Shown piece by piece: positions 26,133 through 32,660 of a stretch of DNA of 37,430 nucleotides. The notes under the pieces are model-generated. The model was given only the letters and a program-made list of their open reading frames with translations, was not told the origin of the DNA and made no database searches. Every line of letters starts with the position of its first letter. The first letter of the stretch is position 1. Position numbers and translations under genes: made by a program. Source of the DNA: an uncultured bacterium. Lineage in GTDB: Bacteria > Bacteroidota > Bacteroidia > Bacteroidales > Bacteroidaceae. Where the stretch lies: positions 1 to 37,430 of the forward strand of contig CALZTP010000014.1 of the NCBI GenBank assembly GCA_945829115.1. The letters run 5' to 3'.

Positions 26133-27350
26133 TTAATCCTTTTCTGTCCTGAGAACAATATGGTTCTTCCCAGACGTGGTGCAGAAAATGTAGGTCTCTC
26201 CGCCATCACGAAGACCGAGAACAGTCCTTAGCCGCTTACGCACTTCATCGGCAGAGAGAGGGAAATTCCTGACGGCAATGTTCGCTTGTCTGACGTCTTT
26301 GAAGGTTTCTTTCAACTCCTTTTTGTTCAGAGAACAGACAGCTTTTATCTGAAAGACCCTTCCAGGGAAATGGGAGTGTGATTGTCTATCAGAAAGGAAG
26401 AGGTTACTGTTCTTCCCGATCGGAACGAGGTTGAAGGCCTTACAGAGTTCTGCAAAGCAACCAGCCTTCATGATGGAGGCATTTGGCACAAAGAGTTTCT
26501 CGCCAATCTCTGGCTCTCGAAACATTGGGAGCGTGGCGTCTGACTCCATTGTGGTTTCGAAAACGTCATTGTCGTTCACACAGACAACCTTCCCTAAGGG
26601 GTTCTCATAGTCTATCTCGAGAAGAGTCTCCTTGCATTCGTTCTTTACGGAGAGAATATGAATGCGTGAGATTCCTTCGAAATATCTTTTGAACTCATGG
26701 TGGTCGAACATTGGTGAGAGCTTCACAATTATCCTGTCTCCATGCGCTTTTAACAACGGCATGAGCTTCACAACATCTGGAGTGCAATCAGCAATGGCGT
26801 ATGTCTTCTTTCCATTGCTATCGCGACGAGCAGGGTCGAGGTAGATAACGTCAAAGCGCTCCTTGCTCTTCTCTAAAAACTCTTCTGCCGTAGAGTTCAC
26901 AACCTCTATATGCTCTAAGCCAAGAACCTTGAAATTATGTTCTGCAACCTCACAGAGATATTCCTGCTGCTCCACATATACGGCTCGGGAGAAAACGGTG
27001 CTCATATACGAAAGGTCAACACCAAAGCCGCCCGTTAAATCAAGAAGCTTTCGGGAAGCGGAAGAAGAGGGGTGTGCCATCTGCTCTGCCGTTACAATCT
27101 CACGCTTATAGTCTGCCGTTTTCTCACTCGAGCATTGCTCCATAGAGATGTGCTTAGGGTAGATAATATCGTGATTTTCTGACCATAGCGGCAGTTTCTC
27201 CTTCGCTCGCTGCCAGCCGTCTATCTGCTGAAGGGCATACAGAAGGTCTATGTCGGGGTTCTTCGCATATTTCAAGGCGAGGTCCTTAACGTTTTCTGTT
27301 CGGTGGTCTGAAATGAAGCGTAGGGTGGCTTCTGATGGCTTGGTATACAT
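26133..27350 (-). CDS. Class I SAM-dependent methyltransferase, THUMP-like (PG_1098 type)
   Basis: Using the ATG at 27350 gives 405 residues; the longer frame starting at 27407 would begin inside the -33 element of the promoter. The N-terminal helical domain is followed by a Rossmann methyltransferase core with motif I LLDLTGGFGVDLSYM and a downstream YLDPARRDSNGKK (DPAR in the position of the catalytic DPPY). A C-terminal THUMP-like and ferredoxin-like region follows, as in P. gingivalis PG_1098. This suggests RNA (rRNA or tRNA) base methylation in the cytoplasm; the target is not known. It stands alone, divergent from ruvB across about 210 bp. Confidence 0.85.
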   Translation of the reverse strand: MYTKPSEATLRFISDHRTENVKDLALKYAKNPDIDLLYALQQIDGWQRAKEKLPLWSENHDIIYPKHISMEQCSSEKTADYKREIVTAEQMAHPSSSASRKLLDLTGGFGVDLSYMSTVFSRAVYVEQQEYLCEVAEHNFKVLGLEHIEVVNSTAEEFLEKSKERFDVIYLDPARRDSNGKKTYAIADCTPDVVKLMPLLKAHGDRIIVKLSPMFDHHEFKRYFEGISRIHILSVKNECKETLLEIDYENPLGKVVCVNDNDVFETTMESDATLPMFREPEIGEKLFVPNASIMKAGCFAELCKAFNLVPIGKNSNLFLSDRQSHSHFPGRVFQIKAVCSLNKKELKETFKDVRQANIAVRNFPLSADEVRKRLRTVLGLRDGGETYIFCTTSGKNHIVLRTEKD

Positions 27351-27376
27351 ATTTCTTTCGGGTTTCTTTTGCTTGG

Positions 27377-27408
27377 CAAAATTACACATAAAACACGATA
27401 TTTCCAAA
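27377..27408 (-). promoter_or_regulatory. Promoter of the THUMP-like methyltransferase gene
   Basis: On the minus strand TTTG (27405-27408) and TAATTTTG (27377-27384) are spaced by exactly 20 nt. The leader to the ATG at 27350 would be about 20 nt, which supports that start. Confidence 0.75.
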
Positions 27409-27512
27409 TTATTTACTGAGAATCACGTCCTTTTGCATGGCAACAAACAGAAATTACGCCCTTCAGAGAGAAAAATGTCGCTCTTTTAATGGGGTTATTC
27501 AGAATTATTTTG

Positions 27513-27520
27513 TAACTTTG
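27513..27520 (+). promoter_or_regulatory. Probable -7 element of the ruvB promoter
   Basis: TAACTTTG at 27513-27520 matches TAnnTTTG; the -33 region is weak. The expected transcript start near 27527 leaves only about 7 nt before an ATG at 27534 but about 34 nt before the one at 27561, which favours the second ATG for RuvB. Confidence 0.5.
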
Positions 27521-27560
27521 CCGACATAATCACATGTCACACAAGAGACAATCAAAGAAA

Positions 27561-28595
27561 ATGAGTGAAGAATTTGATATACATAAATCTGGACAGCGCA
27601 CAACAGAGAAGGATTTCGAGAACGCTCTGCGCCCATTGTCGTTCGGAGATTTCACTGGTCAGCCGAAGGTGGTTGAGAACCTCAGCATCTTCGTGGAAGC
27701 CGCAAAATATCGTGGTGAGCCGCTCGACCACACCTTGTTACATGGACCTCCCGGACTGGGAAAGACAACTCTTTCAAACATCATTGCCAACGAGTTGGGC
27801 GTGGGGTTTAAGATAACGTCTGGTCCGGTGCTCGACAAGCCAGGCGACCTTGCGGGAATCCTCACCTCCTTAGAGCCTAACGATGTGTTGTTCATCGATG
27901 AGATTCATCGTCTGAGTCCGATTGTTGAGGAGTATCTCTACTCTGCCATGGAAGACTACCGCATCGACATCATGATCGATAAAGGTCCGTCGGCTCGCTC
28001 CATTCAGATAGACCTGAACCCCTTCACGCTCGTTGGGGCAACAACACGTTCTGGACTCTTAACGGCTCCTCTGCGCGCTCGCTTCGGAATAAACATGCAC
28101 CTTGAATACTATGACCCGGCTACGCTCATGAAGATCATACGCCGATCAGCAGGTATTCTGCAAGTGCCCATCTCCGACAAGGCCGCCATGGAGATTTCTC
28201 GTCGCTCACGCGGAACGCCACGAATTGCAAACGCTTTGCTCCGCCGTGTTCGTGACTTTGCTCAGGTAAGGGGAAATGGTGCTATCGACACGGCTATTGC
28301 AGAGATGGCGCTATCTGCTTTGAACATCGACTCTTTCGGACTTGACGAGATAGACAACAAAATTCTTTCTGTCATCATTGATAAGTTTCAGGGCGGACCC
28401 GTGGGTATCTCTACCATCGCCACCGCCATCGGAGAAGATGCAGGAACCGTGGAGGAGGTCTACGAGCCTTATCTCATTATGGAGGGTTTCATGAAGCGAA
28501 CACCTCGTGGGCGTGTGCTCACAGAACTGGCATATCGCCATCTCGGCAGGAATATGTATGCCCTTTCGGGAGATGAGCCATCGCTCTTTCAGTAG
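27561..28595 (+). CDS. ruvB: Holliday junction branch migration ATPase RuvB
   Basis: Using the ATG at 27561 gives 344 residues, the family norm; 27534 would add nine residues and sits too close to the promoter. The AAA+ core shows Walker A GPPGLGKT (62-69), Walker B LFIDEIHR (DEIH at 113-116), sensor GATTRSG and the arginine-finger region LRARFG. A winged-helix domain at the C-terminus ends in [13 protein letters not shown]. RuvB hexamers pump DNA through Holliday junctions with RuvA during recombination repair. The gene's last codons and the 70 bp after the stop form a degenerate three-copy tandem repeat (28573-28664). Confidence 0.97.
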   Translation: MSEEFDIHKSGQRTTEKDFENALRPLSFGDFTGQPKVVENLSIFVEAAKYRGEPLDHTLLHGPPGLGKTTLSNIIANELGVGFKITSGPVLDKPGDLAGILTSLEPNDVLFIDEIHRLSPIVEEYLYSAMEDYRIDIMIDKGPSARSIQIDLNPFTLVGATTRSGLLTAPLRARFGINMHLEYYDPATLMKIIRRSAGILQVPISDKAAMEISRRSRGTPRIANALLRRVRDFAQVRGNGAIDTAIAEMALSALNIDSFGLDEIDNKILSVIIDKFQGGPVGISTIATAIGEDAGTVEEVYEPYLIMEGFMKRTPRGRVLTELAYRHLGRNMYALSGDEPSLFQ

Positions 28596-28664
28596 TGAAA
28601 CGTGGGCAGTGCCGTCGTTCCTTTTAATCGTGAATTGTGAACAGTGCCTTCGTTCTTTCATCCA
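28573..28664 (+). repeat. Degenerate tandem repeat overlapping the ruvB 3' end
   Basis: Two 35-bp units at 28595-28629 and 28630-28664 (both beginning GTGAA and containing CAGTGCC, then TCGTTC) resemble each other closely. A partial unit at 28573-28594 is the last coding stretch of ruvB. The following 50 bp before coaD are strikingly C- and T-rich. Confidence 0.6.
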
Positions 28665-28712
28665 CCCCCTGCCCATTACCAGAAACCTCTTTCATTCACC
28701 CCTACCCTCTTT

Positions 28713-29165
28713 ATGAAAACAGCAATTTTCACTGGGTCTTTCAATCCCTTCACCATTGGTCATGCTGATATCGTTGAACGAGCATTGGCAATCTTTGATC
28801 GGGTGGTGATAGGGGTTGGATACAACATCGACAAAGGAGCATGCACCGACCTCGCTTCGCGTGTGGCAGCTATTGAGAAAGTCTATGAAGACGACGAAAG
28901 AGTCGTTGTGGAAGCTTTCTCTGACCTTGCTGCCGACTTTGCCAAAAGGCACAATGCCAATGCGATTGTGAAAGGTGTGCGCACTGTGCAAGACTATGAA
29001 TACGAGCGCTCTCAGGCAGAGTTCAACAAGCTCCTCGGCAATGGTCTCGAGACTGTTCTGTTCTTCTCAAAACCAGAGCTGTCGGCATTGTCGAGCAGTA
29101 TGCTTCGCACTCTGGAACACTTTGGACGTGACATCTCAGAATTTCTCCCTAAGAAAAAGTCGTAA
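28713..29165 (+). CDS. coaD: Phosphopantetheine adenylyltransferase
   Basis: Using the ATG at 28713 gives 150 residues, the usual CoaD length; a longer frame from 28644 runs through low-complexity leader. The nucleotidyltransferase signature is GSFNPFTIGH (8-17), matching GSFDPxTxGH. VKGVRTVQDYEYE in the middle and ELSALSSSMLR near the C-terminus are the remaining conserved substrate-binding blocks. The enzyme joins ATP and 4'-phosphopantetheine to give dephospho-CoA, the penultimate step of CoA synthesis. It lies between ruvB and ybeY on the same strand. The sequence ATCTCAGAATTTCTC near its 3' end (29133-29147) recurs exactly just past the stop. Confidence 0.96.
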   Translation: MKTAIFTGSFNPFTIGHADIVERALAIFDRVVIGVGYNIDKGACTDLASRVAAIEKVYEDDERVVVEAFSDLAADFAKRHNANAIVKGVRTVQDYEYERSQAEFNKLLGNGLETVLFFSKPELSALSSSMLRTLEHFGRDISEFLPKKKS

Positions 29166-29210
29166 GAAATCTCAGAATTTCTCGGTTGTGCCAAGAAATC
29201 TCGAAATTTC
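29133..29210 (+). repeat. Duplicated coaD 3'-end sequence
   Basis: ATCTCAGAATTTCTC at 29133-29147 (coding) recurs exactly at 29169-29183, just after the coaD stop, and in degenerate form at 29198-29210. Spacing is 36 and then 29 nt. The copies are partly self-complementary (AGAAAT/ATTTCT) and could form a hairpin between coaD and ybeY. Confidence 0.65.
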
Positions 29211-29237
29211 GCCCTTTAATAAAAAGCAATAGTAAAC

Positions 29238-29654
29238 ATGATTACATATTCATCAGAAAACGTTAAAATGCCGAGCATCAAAAAGCGTGAGGTCACAAAA
29301 TGGATTCGTGCCGTGGCTGCTTCTTATGGCAGGAAGGTCGGGGAGGTGGGTTATCTCTTCTGCGACGACGAAAAAATCCTTGAAGTAAACCGTGAATACC
29401 TCCAGCACGACTACTACACCGATATCATCACCTTCGACTACGATGAGGGTGACACCATCAACGGCGACCTCGTGATCTCTCTCGACACGGTGCGCACGAA
29501 TGCGGAGCAGTTTGGGAAGGCTTACGAAGAGGAGCTTATGCGTGTTATCATTCACGGCATTCTCCATCTCTGCGGAATAAACGACAAGGGTCCAGGAGAG
29601 CGCGAGATTATGGAAGCGGCAGAGAACAAAGCTCTTGCGATGTTCCAGCAGTAG
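29238..29654 (+). CDS. ybeY: Endoribonuclease YbeY (rRNA maturation factor)
   Basis: This 138-residue protein has the core signature HGILHLCGIND at 106-116. In most YbeY proteins this reads HGxLHLxGxxH with three zinc ligands; here the third is Asp116, a form I recall from other Bacteroidetes. TDIITFDYDE (61-70) and NGDLVISLD (75-83) are further conserved strands. YbeY takes part in 16S rRNA 3'-end maturation and ribosome quality control. It follows coaD by 72 nt, probably in the same transcript, and is closed by the hairpin at 29688-29719. Confidence 0.93.
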   Translation: MITYSSENVKMPSIKKREVTKWIRAVAASYGRKVGEVGYLFCDDEKILEVNREYLQHDYYTDIITFDYDEGDTINGDLVISLDTVRTNAEQFGKAYEEELMRVIIHGILHLCGINDKGPGEREIMEAAENKALAMFQQ

Positions 29655-29687
29655 CTCGTTCTTCGAAAGTGGAATATGAAACAAAAT

Positions 29688-29724
29688 TAGCGGGTTGATA
29701 CGCAAGTATCTTCCCGCTATTTTG
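29688..29724 (+). terminator. Hairpin with GCAA tetraloop, terminator after ybeY
   Basis: TAGCGGG (29688-29694) pairs with CCCGCTA (29713-29719), and inside it GATAC pairs with GTATC around a GCAA loop (29702-29705), with a TT/TT internal bulge. TTTTG follows. It begins 34 nt after the ybeY stop. The further 165 bp to the next gene hold nothing I recognise. Confidence 0.75.
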
Positions 29725-29889
29725 CATGTAATGATATGGATGAATTTTAGGAAATACGGCAATGCTTCTCAGCATGACCAATGGAATTGTAGGTTTTGTG
29801 CTATTTGAAAGAATGCACATGAGTATGGGGGTGTATCTGGAGTGATTTAATAATGATTATTTAAGTAAAAAGGCTTAGAAAAACATTGT

Positions 29890-30363
29890 CTACTTAATGA
29901 TGGCAGGCATATCTTGTTGCCTTATCGCTGAACTGTCCTTGCGAACACTATCATTGATAGCTACCGACGGTCCCTCTTTCTTTATCTCCTCAAAGGCTAC
30001 TTGAGAAGGGTAAGGGGCATCGGAAGGTTCAAGAGCCTTCTCTGCTGCTGTGCCGAGGGTGATGAGGATCGCTACTGCTGCTGCAGCCCTGTAGAACGGT
30101 CTCATGCGCATTGAGAACGGTATGATGCGCGCCTTCACTGGCTCTTCTTTATCGATAATTGCCATGATACGGTCTTCAAAGTCCTTACCGAGAACCGTTT
30201 CCTTTTCCTCCTTCTGAGCGATGAAGAGCTGGCGGTATGGCAGCAAATGCATAGGAATCTCGTCCTGCGCAAAGAAGGTGCGGAGGATGCTCTCTTCTTC
30301 AAGAGTTGTCTGGCATTCCCAGTATCTCTCAAGGAGCTGCTCTATGTATTTGTAGTCTCGCAT
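29890..30363 (-). CDS. Single-pass membrane protein, probable anti-sigma partner
   Basis: This 157-residue protein has a charged N-terminal cytoplasmic part of about 90 residues (MRDYKYIEQLLERYWECQTTLEEESIL), one membrane helix (about 92-106, AAAAVAILITLGT) and a short polar periplasmic tail. I do not recognise a named domain. The layout, and its place downstream of an ECF sigma gene on the same strand, match the small membrane partners of Bacteroidales ECF factors, which are thought to hold the sigma factor inactive. The gap to the sigma gene is 254 bp, longer than expected for a tight operon; it is AT-rich and holds no convincing gene. Function is inferred from context only. Confidence 0.65.
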   Translation of the reverse strand: MRDYKYIEQLLERYWECQTTLEEESILRTFFAQDEIPMHLLPYRQLFIAQKEEKETVLGKDFEDRIMAIIDKEEPVKARIIPFSMRMRPFYRAAAAVAILITLGTAAEKALEPSDAPYPSQVAFEEIKKEGPSVAINDSVRKDSSAIRQQDMPAIIK

Positions 30364-30617
30364 GGGTTCTCAAATTTTGCTAAGTACTTGAATCTTGTTA
30401 TGTATCTAAAGTAATGACGACTGTGTTCGGGGAAAGTTACAGAAGAAGAAGAAAAAAATACAGAAAAGGGGGAACTTTTAACGTTTTCGGATTTTTTCTA
30501 TTCCTTCCCTACTTCATCATGTTTTTTTATGGGGTCAATAGCGACAAGGTTTTTCTGTTTAAAAAGCAACAAGATTTCAAAATCAGCAGAGGTGTCTATT
30601 GAAACGTTTTCTTTCGT

Positions 30618-31100
30618 TTAGATGTTCATGTGTTTCTTCACGAACTGTCTGGCACGATAGATATTTATCTTCACCTGGTCTTCACTGATAGACATTATTT
30701 CAGCTATCTCTTTGTAGTTCTTTTCTTCAAAATCACGGAGGAACATGCACGTGCGTTGCTTTTCAGGCAAGAGCTCCATGATACGGTGAATGCGCTTCAC
30801 ACTCTCCTTTGCATAGATACGGTCGTAGGGGTTCTCGCTTTTCAGGTTTCTGAAAGTGTTTTCTTCAAAAGCGACATTATTGCTACTGTGCTTCTTGAGA
30901 AGGTCGAGGGCATGGTTGCGTGCAAGGATAATAGCATAAGCCTCAAGAGAATGAATCTCAGAGAGTCTTTCTCGTTGATTCCAGAGCTTTATGAGCGTTT
31001 CCTGCACAATGTCTTCTGCTTCCTCCCGACACATTGTGATCTGAAGGGCAGTTCGAAAGATACAGTCTTTCAAAGGCAATATGTCGGTTTTGAAGTCCAT
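30618..31100 (-). CDS. ECF-type RNA polymerase sigma-70 factor
   Basis: This 160-residue protein has the two domains of an ECF sigma factor. Region 2 spans about 8-75, with EEAEDIVQETLIKLWNQRERL and AYAIILARNHALDLLKK. Region 4 spans about 105-157, with LPEKQRTCMFLRDFEEKNYKEIAEIM and the recognition helix SEDQVKINIYRARQFVKKHM. It directs polymerase to an alternative promoter set, normally under a membrane anti-sigma factor; the gene at 29890-30363 is the likely partner. No SusC-type signal receptor with a sigma-sensing N-terminal extension lies nearby, so its signal is unknown. The argB terminator just upstream separates it from the topA-aroK-argB transcript. Confidence 0.92.
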   Translation of the reverse strand: MDFKTDILPLKDCIFRTALQITMCREEAEDIVQETLIKLWNQRERLSEIHSLEAYAIILARNHALDLLKKHSSNNVAFEENTFRNLKSENPYDRIYAKESVKRIHRIMELLPEKQRTCMFLRDFEEKNYKEIAEIMSISEDQVKINIYRARQFVKKHMNI

Positions 31101-31128
31101 TGAGAATGATTCTTTATATTATAACAGG

Positions 31129-31171
31129 AAAAAATGCAGGCATCTGCTACAGTTTCCCTATGGCAGATGCC
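31129..31171 (-). terminator. Intrinsic terminator after argB
   Basis: On the minus strand a 9-bp perfect stem (31163-31171 with 31139-31147) has a 15-nt loop and is followed by TGCATTTTTT. It lies about 85 nt past the argB stop and closes the topA-aroK-argB run. Confidence 0.75.
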
Positions 31172-31254
31172 AGATGATTTGCACTCCGTTTTTTGGGGCA
31201 CAAGCGATAAATTCTGTCGATTGCGCCATCTCTTTTTTCGTTTACGTTGTTTTC

Positions 31255-32052
31255 TCAGAGCAGTTTTATGACAGTGCCAGAGTTTCCATCAATGGCAGTT
31301 GCGAGCGTGATGACAACCTTCTCAACACCCTTCTCAACAGCCGCTAACGCATTCTCTATCTTTGGGATCATTCCTCCGGAGATAATGCCTTTCTGCTTGT
31401 ATTCCTCAAAAAGTGCTGGTGTGATAAGCGGAATAACTGAGTTGTCGTCATCAGGATTTTCAAGAACTCCCTTCTTTTCGAATGAGAAGATGAGAGAAAC
31501 GTTGTTTGCCTCTGCAAGAGCCTTTGCCGTTTCAGACGCCATGGTGTCGGCATTTGTGTTCAGAATGTTTCCGTTGCCATCGTGAGTGAGAGGAGCAATG
31601 ACAGGCACCACGCCCTGCTTCAGGAGCAGCTCGAGTGCTTTTCCGTCGACACGGTCTACGTCTCCCACAAAGCCGAAGTCAACCATCTTCTCTTCCCCGT
31701 CTACAACCATTTTCTTCAGCGGACGAATGTGTGAGCGGATGATGTTCATATCAGCACCCGTGAGTCCAACGGCATTCACTCCCTTTGCCTGAAGCATTGC
31801 CACGAGATGCTTGTTCACCAAGCCACCGTAGACCATCGTGACCACGTTCAACATCTCTGCGTCAGTGATTCTCCTTCCGCCAACCATCTGACTCTCAATG
31901 CCCAACTGTGATGCAACCTTTGTCGCACGCCTTCCGCCTCCATGAACAAGAACCTTCGGACCTTCTATTGCAGAGAAGTCGTCAAGGAGTTGCTTTAGCT
32001 GCTCCTCGTCTTCTACAATCGCTCCGCCAACCTTTACAACTGTTATCTTCAT
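31255..32052 (-). CDS. argB: Acetylglutamate kinase (possibly succinylglutamate kinase)
   Basis: Using the ATG at 32052 gives 265 residues beginning MKITVVKVGGAIVEDEE, the normal ArgB start; 32082 would add ten residues. Amino-acid-kinase motifs are VKVGGAIVED, LVHGGGRRATK and VGLTGADMNIIRS. It phosphorylates N-acylated glutamate in the second step of arginine synthesis. In Bacteroides fragilis the pathway is known to use N-succinyl rather than N-acetyl intermediates, so the true substrate here could be N-succinylglutamate; I cannot decide from this gene alone. It follows aroK by 51 nt in the same direction and is closed by the terminator at 31129-31171. Confidence 0.93.
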   Translation of the reverse strand: MKITVVKVGGAIVEDEEQLKQLLDDFSAIEGPKVLVHGGGRRATKVASQLGIESQMVGGRRITDAEMLNVVTMVYGGLVNKHLVAMLQAKGVNAVGLTGADMNIIRSHIRPLKKMVVDGEEKMVDFGFVGDVDRVDGKALELLLKQGVVPVIAPLTHDGNGNILNTNADTMASETAKALAEANNVSLIFSFEKKGVLENPDDDNSVIPLITPALFEEYKQKGIISGGMIPKIENALAAVEKGVEKVVITLATAIDGNSGTVIKLL

Positions 32053-32103
32053 TTCAAAAACGGTTTTTCTGATTTTACACAATATCGAGATTGTTCACCT
32101 ATA

Positions 32104-32631
32104 TTAAATGTTCAATATTCGGCAAACCTCGTCAACACTCTCTTCAATTTTTTCTGCAGTGTTCAGAAGGTCTACGTTGAGAATATGCTTCGCACGAGAA
32201 TAATACGGTTCACGCTTCTCAAGACTCTCAGAGATGTATGCCAGAAGCTCTTCGTCGGTCTTTCCTGCTATGAGCGGTCTGACAACCTTTCCCATCTTCA
32301 GATGCTTAGCAAGAACCTCTGGAGCTGCCTGAAGGTAGATGGTTTCTCCTTGCGCATTTAGATAGTCCATATTGTCGAAGAAACACGGTGTTCCCCCTCC
32401 GCAAGAAACGATCACGTTTTCAAACTCTGCAACTTCGTGAAGCATGTTATACTCCATCTCTCTAAATCCCTCCTCACCATCGTCAGCAAAGATCTGTGCG
32501 ATGGTTTTGTGCATTCTGGACTCGATATACCAGTCAAGGTCATAGAACATCAGTCCAAGCCTTTTCGACAGAGCCTTGCCGATAGTGGTTTTCCCTGCTC
32601 CCATGTATCCTATGAGAATGATACGTTTCAT
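32104..32631 (-). CDS. aroK: Shikimate kinase
   Basis: This 175-residue P-loop kinase has Walker A GYMGAGKTT (8-16), the shikimate-binding acidic pair around DLDWYIE (Asp31, Asp33), Arg57 in GFREME and the CGGGTP loop (77-82). RPLI in the lid region supplies the conserved Arg. It phosphorylates shikimate at the 3-hydroxyl in the chorismate pathway for aromatic amino acids. It lies 29 nt after topA and 51 nt before argB on the same strand, so the three are probably one transcript. Confidence 0.96.
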   Translation of the reverse strand: MKRIILIGYMGAGKTTIGKALSKRLGLMFYDLDWYIESRMHKTIAQIFADDGEEGFREMEYNMLHEVAEFENVIVSCGGGTPCFFDNMDYLNAQGETIYLQAAPEVLAKHLKMGKVVRPLIAGKTDEELLAYISESLEKREPYYSRAKHILNVDLLNTAEKIEESVDEVCRILNI

Positions 32632-32660
32632 AGTTTAATGAACAAAAAATGTTTCTTTTT

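Noticed and set aside
29608..29820. 70-residue minus-strand frame after ybeY
   Set aside because: Overlaps the ybeY 3' end and its terminator hairpin; no family seen.
30414..30602. 62-residue frame between the sigma and membrane partner genes
   Set aside because: Phe/Lys-rich translation of AT-rich DNA with no recognisable family; kept as a gap.
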